The notes beneath the pieces were generated by a model. That model saw only the letters and a program-made list of their open reading frames with translations, had not been told where the DNA came from and did not search any database. 64,000 nucleotides of DNA from Marinobacter sp. F3R08 (GTDB taxonomy: Bacteria; Pseudomonadota; Gammaproteobacteria; Pseudomonadales; Oleiphilaceae), in contig NZ_JAHKPI010000014.1 of NCBI RefSeq assembly GCF_018860425.1, forward strand, positions 1,116,329 through 1,180,328, given 5' to 3'. Position 1 is the stretch's first letter; every line of letters starts with the position of its first letter. The position numbers and the translations under genes are program-made. Shown one piece after another: positions 8,786 to 16,686 of the stretch.

Positions 8786-9083
8786 GTTCGAACCTCTGTT
8801 TATTTTTGGAGTAGGTCGATCCGGGCTAAATCTGGAAACCCGTCAACATTGTTGTCGGTCCACCCATTCGGGTGTTTAGTCCTATGAGCCTATTACACGC
8901 CGAGCGGAACATGCGGACAAATACATACTTCGCCGGATTTATGTACTTTTTTGCCATTCAAAAAACAGTGCCCGGTTGTGTTCGTTGTTGCAGAGCCGCC
9001 TCCGAACAAGGAGCTGCTCCGCCATCTGTCTGATTGAAAAGGAAAATAAATCGGGGCGATAAAGTATTGGTGAGAGGCGTTGG
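8786..9083 (-). promoter_or_regulatory. mtl operon control region with TACATA/TATGTA inverted repeat
   Basis: This 298-nt gap separates the AraC-type regulator gene from mtlE and must hold the operon promoter. It contains an inverted repeat, TACATA (8922-8927) and TATGTA (8940-8945) separated by 12 nt, with further matching A/T bases outside the arms. This lies about 140 nt before mtlE. A dyad in this place is a candidate for the AraC-type regulator or a catabolite regulator. I could not define a convincing -35/-10 pair. AGAGG lies about six bases before the mtlE ATG. Confidence 0.4.
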
Positions 9084-9980
9084 TCAGCCCCGGTACAGGG
9101 CGTCCAGGGAGGCTTTTCGATAGTCCGAGGGGGTCATCTTCTTCAGGTGGAAAAAGCGCCGGTTGAAATTGGCAATATTGTTGAACCCCACCGAGAAGCA
9201 GATTTCGGTAACGGGCTCGTCAGTATGGGCGAGGTGTTCGCAGGCTTTGTTTATGCGCAGAGTGTTAACGAACTCGACAAAGCGTTGGCCGGTCGCCTTT
9301 TTGAAGAATTTCGAGAAATAGGTCGGGCCCATGTTTACATGATCTGCAACTTCTTCGAGTGAGATGCTGGAGTCATAAGACTCAAATATGTAATTGACGG
9401 CCTGGTTGAGCCGATGGAGAATTTTCTCGTCGGTAATGGGTATGTAGGTTGATGAAGAGAGCACCCGGTAATTATCACTGCTTGCCAGGATCTCAATCAG
9501 CATCCAGAAGCGGGTCAGGCGCCTGAATCCCCCGTAGTTTGCAATGTCTTCAAGCAACTCCACCGCCCGGGCAATGGTGTCGGCGTTCAGGAACTCGATG
9601 CCATATTGTGCTCGCTCCCAGAAAGGTGCCAGCTGTCTGGCTTCAGGAAAGAAAGATTCACAGCCTTTCACAAACTGGTGAGAGAAGTTGACGACGCGGT
9701 CGCGCAAGTCGATGTGCTCTCCCTTGTCGAGCTGGCTGATCCAGTTGTGGGGCAGATTGGGGCCAACGAGGATCAGGCTGTTGGGCGAGAAGTTGCCAAT
9801 GTAGTCGCCAACGAAAACCTTGCCTGATGTTTCTGTGATCAGGTGCAGTTCGTATTCTTCATGGTAATGCCAGCGAACGAGGGGGCTGGGGTAGCCATGG
9901 TCAAGGTAGCGGATCGATTCATCACCGTGCTGATCGACCCACTCAAATTCGGGTTTCAGGCGTTGTTTTGTTGTGCTCAT
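9084..9980 (-). CDS. mtlR: AraC-family transcriptional activator of the polyol operon
   Basis: The protein (298 residues from this ATG; six more from an alternative ATG at 9998) has an N-terminal cupin-like sensing half with WHYHEEYELHLI near residues 38-49 and a C-terminal double helix-turn-helix. The second half has SLEEVADHVNMGPTYFSKFFKK and ITEICFSVGFNNIANFNRRF-like motifs; the first includes a typical AraC recognition helix. The gene is immediately upstream of mtlEFGKDZ on the same strand, as mtlR is in pseudomonads, where it activates the operon when mannitol is present. It starts 51 nt after paaX, an unrelated regulator. Confidence 0.83.
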   Translation of the reverse strand: MSTTKQRLKPEFEWVDQHGDESIRYLDHGYPSPLVRWHYHEEYELHLITETSGKVFVGDYIGNFSPNSLILVGPNLPHNWISQLDKGEHIDLRDRVVNFSHQFVKGCESFFPEARQLAPFWERAQYGIEFLNADTIARAVELLEDIANYGGFRRLTRFWMLIEILASSDNYRVLSSSTYIPITDEKILHRLNQAVNYIFESYDSSISLEEVADHVNMGPTYFSKFFKKATGQRFVEFVNTLRINKACEHLAHTDEPVTEICFSVGFNNIANFNRRFFHLKKMTPSDYRKASLDALYRG

Positions 9981-10031
9981 AAAGCACCAGGGTCGCATCT
10001 GATCTGTTCAGAATACACCAGTTTTTTCGGT

Positions 10032-10997
10032 TCAGACAGCTGGTTCCAGCGGTTGTGCGCCCTGACTGGACATGTCTCGCAATCCGCCAAAGCGCCGGTA
10101 AAACTTTTCTCCTGGTCCGGGTAGTGGGCCAGAGGCGTTTTCCAGGGTTTCATCAAGCCATTGTTCGGCCCGCGCGAAGATCTGCCGGTACAGGTTGCGG
10201 CACAGCTGTTTAGCGCTACGTCCTTCCCAATCACCTGGTAACAGCTCATCCGGCAGGAGCGGGTCTCGAAGCAGAATTTTCCGGTATTCGTGAATCAGCA
10301 GGATTCGCAGAATGAGGCATTCCTCGGGACTGAGGGTGTCCTCAGACTGAAGCTCCCGCCACAGAGGGCGGAACTGGCTAAGGAAGCGGCGGTAGCGGCC
10401 TCCCAGTTCGTCCAGGTTCCAGCTTTCGCGCACCTGCAGCCTGAGTGCCTTCGGGCTTTTCTGCTCCATGGGAACGGTCTGCATCACAACGGTGTCTTCA
10501 AGGGCACCCCATTCCTGCAGCATGGGAATCAGTTCCGCGCTGGTAAACCTAGGATGCTCCATCAGGCCGGGTGCCATACTGCCGAAACTGAGCCATTTCA
10601 GCTCTTCCCGAACCTTCTGTCGAAGTTCCGGAGACAACTGGTTCAGGTATACCAGGCACCAACTGCCGTTCCACTCTTCGGTATCCAGGCTGTAGACATA
10701 CTGGAAAGCCTGCTCAAACCGGCGCAGGCCAGGGCCGGTAAGACTGTAATAGCTGCAACGGCCAACCTTTTCGGTCTGTAGCCAGGATTCCTGAACCAGT
10801 CGATACACAGAGGTACGAACCAGTCGCTGGCTGATGCCCATGGGTTCGACCAGTTTCATCAGGCTGCCGAGCCAGACATTGCCGCCGCGCGGCACGATGG
10901 CATCACCATAAATGGTGATAATGAGGGAGCCGGCCCGCAGGGGGCGCTTCTTCTGGAAGTTTTTGACGAGCAGTTCTAGCTGGCTTTTTGCAGTCAT
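10032..10997 (-). CDS. paaX: PaaX-family repressor of phenylacetate catabolism
   Basis: The 321-residue protein has the three parts of PaaX: an N-terminal winged helix (about 15-90, with GISQRLVRTSVYRLVQESWL), a central domain (about 95-210) and a C-terminal domain ending near residue 300. PaaX represses paa operons and is released by phenylacetyl-CoA. The ATG at 10997 matches the family N-terminus; the upstream in-frame extension has no family character. The gene is divergent from the Liv-type transporter operon, so both can be controlled from one 308-nt region. It bounds the left end of the phenylacetate locus. Confidence 0.92.
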   Translation of the reverse strand: MTAKSQLELLVKNFQKKRPLRAGSLIITIYGDAIVPRGGNVWLGSLMKLVEPMGISQRLVRTSVYRLVQESWLQTEKVGRCSYYSLTGPGLRRFEQAFQYVYSLDTEEWNGSWCLVYLNQLSPELRQKVREELKWLSFGSMAPGLMEHPRFTSAELIPMLQEWGALEDTVVMQTVPMEQKSPKALRLQVRESWNLDELGGRYRRFLSQFRPLWRELQSEDTLSPEECLILRILLIHEYRKILLRDPLLPDELLPGDWEGRSAKQLCRNLYRQIFARAEQWLDETLENASGPLPGPGEKFYRRFGGLRDMSSQGAQPLEPAV

Positions 10998-11305
10998 GGC
11001 CTGGGTTCGCAGATAAAAATCAATGAAACACGTTCCCCGTATTATGCGGTTCTTACGTGTCAGGTAAAGGTTTGTGTTCCGGTTTGCCCTATTGGCGCAT
11101 GGCACTTGTATCGGCTTTATTGAAGGAGCTGTCGCTGGGCTCCCTTAAATCGGTTGACACGAACGTTATGATACAATAACTTCATTTGATATTCGTCAAT
11201 GGTATCGAATTATGCGTACCCATAGCGAAGCACAGGGATGGTCATAGTCAAGGAAGAAGAAATAAAAACACTAAAGCCCTTGCACAATTCGGGAGAATAA
11301 AAACA
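10998..11305. promoter_or_regulatory. Divergent paaX / aromatic-acid transporter control region with candidate PaaX operator
   Basis: This 308-nt region separates paaX (minus) from the transporter genes (plus). It holds TTGATATTCGTCAA at 11186-11199, almost identical to TTGATACTCGTCAA in front of paaG. On the minus strand the motif contains TTGACG, a good -35 for paaX, with only a weak -10 about 15-17 nt further on. For the plus strand, TGATACAAT at 11169-11177 fits an extended -10 element. An isolated TTGACA sits at 11154-11159. Operator function is inferred from the shared motif and position. Confidence 0.5.
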
Positions 11306-12463
11306 ATGTTCAAAACAGTGATACGCCGCGCAGGAAAGTGCGCAGTCGTTGCTGCCGCCGGTCTCATGATGATGAGCGCCCAGGCAGCTGAACCTATCAA
11401 GATTGGCTCGTTCCTGTCCGTGACAGGTCCGGCCTCCTTCCTTGGCGATCCCGAGCTGAAAACGCTCGAGATGTACGTTGAAAAAATCAATGAAGAAGGC
11501 GGTGTCCTTGGTCGTCAGCTCGAACTTATCCACTATGACGACGTTGGCAATGCGTCTTCTGCCCGAAACTTCGCCAGCCGCCTGATCCGGTCGGATCGGG
11601 TTGATATCATCGTCGGCGGCAGTACCACCGGCGCTACCATGGCGGCTGTTCCACTGATTCAGCAGGCGAAGGTTCCATTAATCTCCCTGGCCGGTGCCGT
11701 GGTCATTACCACGCCGGTAAAAGAGTGGGTCTTCAAAACGCCGCAAACGGACCGCATGGCGGCAGAGCGAATCCTGACCGACATGAAAGAGCGCGGTATT
11801 ACCCGGTTCGGCCTGATCTCCGGTACCGGTGGTTTCGGCAGCTCTGGTCGTACCCAGACCCTGGAAGTGGCCGAGCAGATGGGCATGGAAGTAGTGGCCG
11901 ATGTCACCTACAGCGGATCTGATACAGACATGACCGCGCAGTTGACTAATATCCGTAACACAAGCGGTGTGGAAGCGGTGCTGAACTTCGGTTTTGGTCA
12001 GGGACCGGCCATCGTGACCCGCAACTACGCTCAGCTGGGTATGGAGCTGCCGTTCTATCAGTCTCACGGTGTTGCATCTGACAGCTTCCTTGAGCTGGCG
12101 GGCGCTTCTGCCGAAGGCCTTCGTCTGCCTGCGTCTCCGCTGCTGGTGCCGGATTCCCTGCCGGAAGACGATCCCCAGAAAGAAGTGGTTCAGAACTACA
12201 AGGCTGAATACGAAGCGCGTTGGGATTCCAAGGTGTCCACTTTCGGAGCCTACGCTTACGACGGCCTGATGCTGGCAGTTCGTGCCATTGAAGAAGCGGG
12301 CTCGACGGATCCGGAAGCGGTTCGTGAGGCGCTGGAAAACATCGATGGCTACGTGGGCGTAACCGGTGTGTTCAACATGTCGCCGGAAGACCACAACGGT
12401 CTTGATCCGGATTCCTTCCGCATCCTGGAAGTCCAGGATGGCGAATGGAAACTGATCAAGTGA
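11306..12463 (+). CDS. Liv-type ABC transporter substrate-binding protein, probable aromatic-acid binding
   Basis: The 385-residue protein is a type I periplasmic binding protein (Peripla_BP_6, LivK-like). A signal peptide spans about residues 1-28, with a charged n-region (KTVIRR) and cleavage near AQA/AE. The mature start EPIKIGSFLSVTGPASFLGD is typical of the family. ATG at 11306 has GGGAG upstream; a longer in-frame start would destroy the signal peptide. This fold binds branched-chain amino acids but also benzoate-like and other aromatic acids. The location between paaX and paaZ makes phenylacetate or a related acid the likely ligand. Confidence 0.85.
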   Translation: MFKTVIRRAGKCAVVAAAGLMMMSAQAAEPIKIGSFLSVTGPASFLGDPELKTLEMYVEKINEEGGVLGRQLELIHYDDVGNASSARNFASRLIRSDRVDIIVGGSTTGATMAAVPLIQQAKVPLISLAGAVVITTPVKEWVFKTPQTDRMAAERILTDMKERGITRFGLISGTGGFGSSGRTQTLEVAEQMGMEVVADVTYSGSDTDMTAQLTNIRNTSGVEAVLNFGFGQGPAIVTRNYAQLGMELPFYQSHGVASDSFLELAGASAEGLRLPASPLLVPDSLPEDDPQKEVVQNYKAEYEARWDSKVSTFGAYAYDGLMLAVRAIEEAGSTDPEAVREALENIDGYVGVTGVFNMSPEDHNGLDPDSFRILEVQDGEWKLIK

Positions 12464-12484
12464 CCCCCCTTTAACCTGTCTCGC

Positions 12485-12522
12485 GGCTGGCCACGCCCCG
12501 ACCGCCGGGTAGGGGGCCAGCC
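12485..12522 (+). other. Stem-loop between binding-protein and permease genes
   Basis: GGCTGGCC at 12485-12492 pairs perfectly with GGCCAGCC at 12515-12522 around a 22-nt GC-rich loop. It lies in the 82-nt gap after the binding-protein stop. No U-run follows, so it more likely tunes or stabilises the binding-protein mRNA than ends transcription. Confidence 0.5.
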
Positions 12523-12545
12523 GATGTTCGACCGGGAACACCGCT

Positions 12546-13421
12546 ATGCTCGCAGAATTCTTACAGTACCTGTTTACCGGGATTACTATTGGTGCGACCT
12601 ACGCACTGATAGCCCTCGGCTTTACCCTGATTTATAACGCCAGTCACGTCATCAACTTTGCCCAGGGCGAGTTTCTGATGATTGGAGGCATGGCCACGGT
12701 TTCCCTCACCGCCATGGGTGTGCCCATGATCATTGCGGTCGTATTGGCCGTCGTTCTGGCTGGCATTCTCGGCATCGCCCTGCAGCGTTTTGCCATTGCG
12801 CCTGCCAAACAGGCGGATGTTGTTACCCTGATCATCATCACCATTGGTGCTTCTATCTTTATTCGCGGTATTGCCCAGCTGGTTTGGGGCAAGGAATACC
12901 ATGTGATGCAGAATTTCAGCACAGACCAGCCTATTGAGGTATTTGGTGCCGTGCTGAACAGTCAGAGCCTGTGGGTTCTGGGTGTAGGTGCGATCCTGGT
13001 GGTGGCCCTGGTGCTGTTCTTTACCAAAACGTTAATTGGTAAGGCGATTCTGGCAACATCCATGAACAAGGAAGCGGCACGCCTTGTCGGTATCCGGACC
13101 CAGATGGTTCTCATGCTGGCGTTTATGGTGTCTGCGTTGCTGGGTTCAGTGGCCGGTATTGTGGTGGCGCCCATCACGTTCACCTCCTACGACATCGGTA
13201 TCATTCTCGGACTTAAAGGCTTTGTGGCAGCGGCCATTGGCGGCCTGGGCAGCGGAGTTGGTGCGGTTGTCGGTGGGTTGTCTCTGGGCATTGTTGAAGC
13301 CATGGCGGCCGGCTACATCTCGTCCGATTACAAGGATGCGGTGGCATTCTCCATGATTCTGCTGGTGCTGTTCTTCATGCCCCGCGGGTTGTTTGGTGCC
13401 AAAGTAGTGGAGCGCGTCTGA
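12546..13421 (+). CDS. Liv-type ABC transporter permease (LivH-like)
   Basis: The 291-residue protein has about eight membrane segments and the LivH hallmark N-terminus GITIGATYALIALGFTLIYN, followed by the HVINFAQGEFLMIGG motif. It forms one half of the membrane channel. Its stop overlaps the LivM-like start by one base (TGATG). The set of two permeases and two ATPases is the complete composition of a branched-chain-type importer. Confidence 0.9.
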   Translation: MLAEFLQYLFTGITIGATYALIALGFTLIYNASHVINFAQGEFLMIGGMATVSLTAMGVPMIIAVVLAVVLAGILGIALQRFAIAPAKQADVVTLIIITIGASIFIRGIAQLVWGKEYHVMQNFSTDQPIEVFGAVLNSQSLWVLGVGAILVVALVLFFTKTLIGKAILATSMNKEAARLVGIRTQMVLMLAFMVSALLGSVAGIVVAPITFTSYDIGIILGLKGFVAAAIGGLGSGVGAVVGGLSLGIVEAMAAGYISSDYKDAVAFSMILLVLFFMPRGLFGAKVVERV

Positions 13422-14428
13422 TGCTGAATAATCTTATGCAGTCGCGCCTGCGGGGATTGGTGATCCTTGCACTGATTCTCCTCATTCTGCCCGTGTTTCT
13501 GGGCAACCCGTTCCATTATGAGCTGGTTACCCAGATGGCGATCATCGCCGCCACAGTGGTTGGTCTGAATCTGCTGGTGGGCTTTGCGGGCCAGATCAGT
13601 CTGGGCCATGCCGGCTTTTTTGGCCTTGGTGCCTATTTTACCGGCATCGCAACCGGAACATACGGCTGGCCGTCGGTTCCTGCGCTGGTGGTGGGAGCGA
13701 TCGTTGTCGGCTTTATTGCCTGGATTGTTGGCCGGCCGATTCTACGCCTGAAAGGCCACTATCTTTCCATGGCGACCCTTGCCGTGGGGTTCATTATTGC
13801 CATTATCCTGAACAACGAGCGGGCACTCACCGGTGGGCCGGACGGCATGCCAGTGCCAGCGTTCGAGGTCTTCGGCTGGGAGCTGAGCGCGTTCGGTAGC
13901 TATTCGCTGTTCGGTATCGATATTGAAGGTTTCCAGGCCTGGTACATCTTTGCCAGCGTGGTGTTGCTGGTGGCGGTCTGGTTCGCTCTGAACCTTATCG
14001 AATCACCCATTGGCCGGGCGCTGCGCTCGGTTCATGGCTCGGAAGTGGCTGCCAGTGTGGTTGGCGTGAATACTGCGAAATACAAGAGTCTGGTGTTCGT
14101 GATTTCTGCCGTCTATGCCAGTCTGATGGGTAGTCTCTATGCCCATTTTCAGGGCTTTATCACGCCCGCGGTGGCAAGTTTCGAGTTTTCCATTCTCTTT
14201 ATAACCATGGTCGTGCTCGGCGGCATGGGGTCCACCTTTGGTGTGATTCTCGGTGCTGTGGTGCTGAAGCTGTTACCCCAGGTTCTGGCGGATTTCCAGG
14301 AGCTGGAGCATGTCATGTTCGGTCTGATCCTGATGCTCACCATGATTTTTATGCCCAAGGGACTGTTGCCTACGCTGACCATATTCTTTTCCAAAAGAAT
14401 GCGCCGGAAAGCGGGAGGTGAGGCATGA
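13421..14428 (+). CDS. Liv-type ABC transporter permease (LivM-like)
   Basis: The 335-residue protein has about nine or ten membrane segments and the LivM core NLLVGFAGQISLGHAGFFGLGAY near residues 49-71. A conserved coupling loop IGRALRSVHGSEVAASVVGV lies near residues 199-218. It overlaps the LivH-like gene by one base and the LivG-like gene by four (ATGA), so the three are translationally coupled. It pairs with the LivH-like subunit. Confidence 0.9.
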   Translation: MLNNLMQSRLRGLVILALILLILPVFLGNPFHYELVTQMAIIAATVVGLNLLVGFAGQISLGHAGFFGLGAYFTGIATGTYGWPSVPALVVGAIVVGFIAWIVGRPILRLKGHYLSMATLAVGFIIAIILNNERALTGGPDGMPVPAFEVFGWELSAFGSYSLFGIDIEGFQAWYIFASVVLLVAVWFALNLIESPIGRALRSVHGSEVAASVVGVNTAKYKSLVFVISAVYASLMGSLYAHFQGFITPAVASFEFSILFITMVVLGGMGSTFGVILGAVVLKLLPQVLADFQELEHVMFGLILMLTMIFMPKGLLPTLTIFFSKRMRRKAGGEA

Positions 14429-15183
14429 CCGCGCTGGTTGAAGTCAAAGGGCTGGATAAGGCCTTCGGTGGCGTGCATGCGGTGGAAGGTGTCAGTTTCT
14501 CCGTGGAAGCCGGGCAGGTCTATTCGGTTATCGGTCCCAACGGCGCTGGCAAGACCACGCTGTTCAACCTGATTACCGGGCTTTATACGCCGACCAAGGG
14601 TGAGATCCTGTTGAATGGTGAGAGCACCGCCAAACTGGAGCCGAATGAGTTGGCTGAGAGAGGCATGTGCCGCACGTTCCAGCAGATGCAGATCTGCATG
14701 AACATGACGGCCATCGAGAATGTGATGCTGGGCCGACACCTGCAGCTCAGGAGCAGTCTGTTTACCACATTGTTCCGGTTGCCGTCTCTGCGCCGCAACG
14801 AGGCCGCCGCTCGCAAGCGTGCAGCGGAACTGATGGAATATGTGGGCTGTGGTGAATACCTGGATACAGACGCATCGGCCATGTCCTATGGCGCTCTCAA
14901 GCGTCTGGAGATTGCCCGGGCACTGGCGGCTGAGCCCAGGGTTATTCTTCTGGATGAGCCGGCCGCCGGTCTGAATGCGGTTGAAACCGCTGCCCTGGAG
15001 GATCTGATCCGGAAAATTGCCGATCAGGGCACTACCGTGATGCTGGTTGAGCACGACATGAAGCTGGTAATGGGAATATCCGACCGGCTGCTGGTGCTTA
15101 ACTATGGCCGCGTGCTGGCCGAAGGAAGCCCCGAGGAAATCCGTCAGAACCCGGATGTTATCGCCGCCTATCTGGGTGGCTGA
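14425..15183 (+). CDS. Liv-type ABC transporter ATP-binding protein (LivG-like)
   Basis: The 252-residue ATPase has Walker A GPNGAGKTT (37-45), a LivG-specific insertion (FRTFQQMQICMNMTAIENVMLGRHL-like region, here RTFQ at about 81), Walker B VILLDEPAAGLN and the H-loop in VEHDM. The usual LSGGQ signature is replaced by MSYGALKRLEIARAL, as is normal in LivG proteins. It should form the nucleotide-binding heterodimer with the hemerythrin-fused LivF-like protein encoded 17 nt downstream. Confidence 0.9.
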   Translation: MTALVEVKGLDKAFGGVHAVEGVSFSVEAGQVYSVIGPNGAGKTTLFNLITGLYTPTKGEILLNGESTAKLEPNELAERGMCRTFQQMQICMNMTAIENVMLGRHLQLRSSLFTTLFRLPSLRRNEAAARKRAAELMEYVGCGEYLDTDASAMSYGALKRLEIARALAAEPRVILLDEPAAGLNAVETAALEDLIRKIADQGTTVMLVEHDMKLVMGISDRLLVLNYGRVLAEGSPEEIRQNPDVIAAYLGG

Positions 15184-15200
15184 GCCAGGAGACATTTCAC

Positions 15201-16565
15201 ATGAGCGAACAAAACACTGAAATGGCGCCTGCCCAGTCACGCAGTGAGCAGGCCGTCCGGATTATTGTTCAGGAACACCAGGCGCTGTGGCGGATTCTGG
15301 ATCTGCTGGATCAGCTGCTGAGTGACATGAACCTTAACGACCAGCGGCCGGATGAACGGCTGCTGAAGACGATTTTCGATTACATCCAGCATTTCTCCCA
15401 GCGTGTCCATAGCACACCGACCGATATTGAACTGTACAAAAGGCTAGGTGAAAAATCCCCGGAAACCGCGCCCTTGCTGGAGAAACTGGCCAAAGGCTAT
15501 GTCATCGGTCATGGCAAGCTTCTGGAATTACGTCAGTTACTGGCTGAGTGTGAGGAACGCTGGCCAGAGGGTCGCGAGGAATTCAGTCATGCCCTGGCGC
15601 GTTTCACGGAAGCCCTGCGCAAGCACATTCGCAAGGAAGAGGGCGTGGTGATTCCCAGGGCCCGCAAGCTCCTGACCGAAGAAGACTGGCAGCAGATCAT
15701 TGACGCGCGGGATGTGGAAAATGATCCTCTGTTCGGTGAGCGGGTCCGGGAAGATTTCCGGGAATTGCGGCACCAGATTGTCAGCTACACCCCGGAGAAA
15801 TTCGGCGGGCTGGGCCTGAAGCACGCGGAGCGGGTGACTGCACCCCACGCCAAACAGGAGATGCTGTCTATCAAGGGGCTGGTGACTTCCTACGGCCAGA
15901 TTGAGGTTCTGCACGATGTGGATATACACATCAACAGTGGCGAAATTGTTTCGCTTGTCGGCGCCAACGGCGCCGGCAAATCAACCCTGTTGATGACCAT
16001 CTCCGGCCTGCAGCCCACTGACCGCGGAGCCATTACCTTTGAGGGTAAGGATCTGTCGAAGACAAGTGCCGATCAGCGGGTGGGCAGTGGGATTGTCCAG
16101 GTGCCAGAGGGCCGGCAGGTGTTCAAGGACCTGAGTGTCCATGACAACCTGCTGCTGGGCGCCTACACGCGGGGCAAGACGCCTGAAGTGATGGACGATC
16201 TGGAGCGGATGTACACGAAGTTCCCGATCCTTCGTCAGAAGCGCCACAACCTGGCGGGTGAGCTGTCCGGTGGTCAGCAGCAGATGCTGGCCATGGGGCG
16301 TGCCCTGATGGCCAAGCCGAGACTTCTGCTTCTGGACGAGCCCAGTATGGGCCTGGCGCCGCTGATCATCGAAGAGATCTTCAACATCGTAAAGGAACTG
16401 AAGGAAGAGGGTATTACGATCTTCCTGGTAGAGCAGAATGCTTCCCAGGCTCTGGCGCTGGCCGATCGCGGTTACGTGCTGGAAACGGGCAAGGTTGTGA
16501 TCGAAGGAACCGGCCGTGATCTGCTCAGCAATGAGAAGGTTCGGGAGGCCTACCTGGGGATGTAA
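15201..16565 (+). CDS. Hemerythrin-like domain fused to LivF-type ABC ATPase
   Basis: One uninterrupted frame encodes 454 residues, about 220 more than LivF (about 235). Residues about 15-200 form a predicted four-helix hemerythrin/HHE domain. Candidate iron ligands are His26, His70 (His64 nearby), an acidic residue at 75-77, His104, His142 and Glu146, the last two in the typical KHIRKEEGVVIPRA helix. From Met221 a normal LivF follows: Walker A GANGAGKST (254-262), LSGGQ (355-359), Walker B LLLLDE (375-380) and the LivF-type LVEQN. The annotated ATG follows CAGGAG by about ten bases. An internal AGGAG abuts the Met221 codon with no spacing, perhaps a relic of the unfused gene. A role in O2 or redox control of uptake is inference. 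Confidence 0.88.
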   Translation: MSEQNTEMAPAQSRSEQAVRIIVQEHQALWRILDLLDQLLSDMNLNDQRPDERLLKTIFDYIQHFSQRVHSTPTDIELYKRLGEKSPETAPLLEKLAKGYVIGHGKLLELRQLLAECEERWPEGREEFSHALARFTEALRKHIRKEEGVVIPRARKLLTEEDWQQIIDARDVENDPLFGERVREDFRELRHQIVSYTPEKFGGLGLKHAERVTAPHAKQEMLSIKGLVTSYGQIEVLHDVDIHINSGEIVSLVGANGAGKSTLLMTISGLQPTDRGAITFEGKDLSKTSADQRVGSGIVQVPEGRQVFKDLSVHDNLLLGAYTRGKTPEVMDDLERMYTKFPILRQKRHNLAGELSGGQQQMLAMGRALMAKPRLLLLDEPSMGLAPLIIEEIFNIVKELKEEGITIFLVEQNASQALALADRGYVLETGKVVIEGTGRDLLSNEKVREAYLGM

Positions 16566-16587
16566 CGCTCCGATGTTTTCTCGACAC

Positions 16588-16631
16588 AAATAAAAGGGGG
16601 ACAGGTCTTGCGACCTGTCCCCCTTTTATTT
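16588..16631. terminator. Bidirectional terminator: perfect 20-bp hairpin
   Basis: Bases 16588-16607 pair without mismatch with 16612-16631 around a four-base loop (ttgc). The stem begins AAATAAAAG and ends CTTTTATTT, giving a U-rich tail on both strands. It lies between the convergent hemerythrin-LivF gene and paaZ. The GGGGACAG core resembles repeated palindromes common in marine gammaproteobacteria, so it may be REP-derived. Confidence 0.85.
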
Positions 16632-16686
16632 GCCTCGCGCTTGCACCCTGGGGTCCAGGACAGGGCGCAAGCAGGCAAGCCCGGTG

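Noticed and set aside
10998..11105. N-terminal extension of paaX from an earlier in-frame start
   Set aside because: The extra 36 residues have no PaaX resemblance and lie in the divergent control region; the internal ATG matches the family start.
11154..11182. TTGACA plus a downstream -10 as the importer promoter
   Set aside because: At 17-base spacing the -10 would be TAACTT, only three matches. The extended -10 at 11169-11177 is more convincing.
15861..16565. Separate LivF gene starting at the internal ATG (15861)
   Set aside because: AGGAG touches the ATG with no spacer, so initiation should be poor. The frame is continuous with the hemerythrin part. Kept as one gene, with the site noted as a possible relic.
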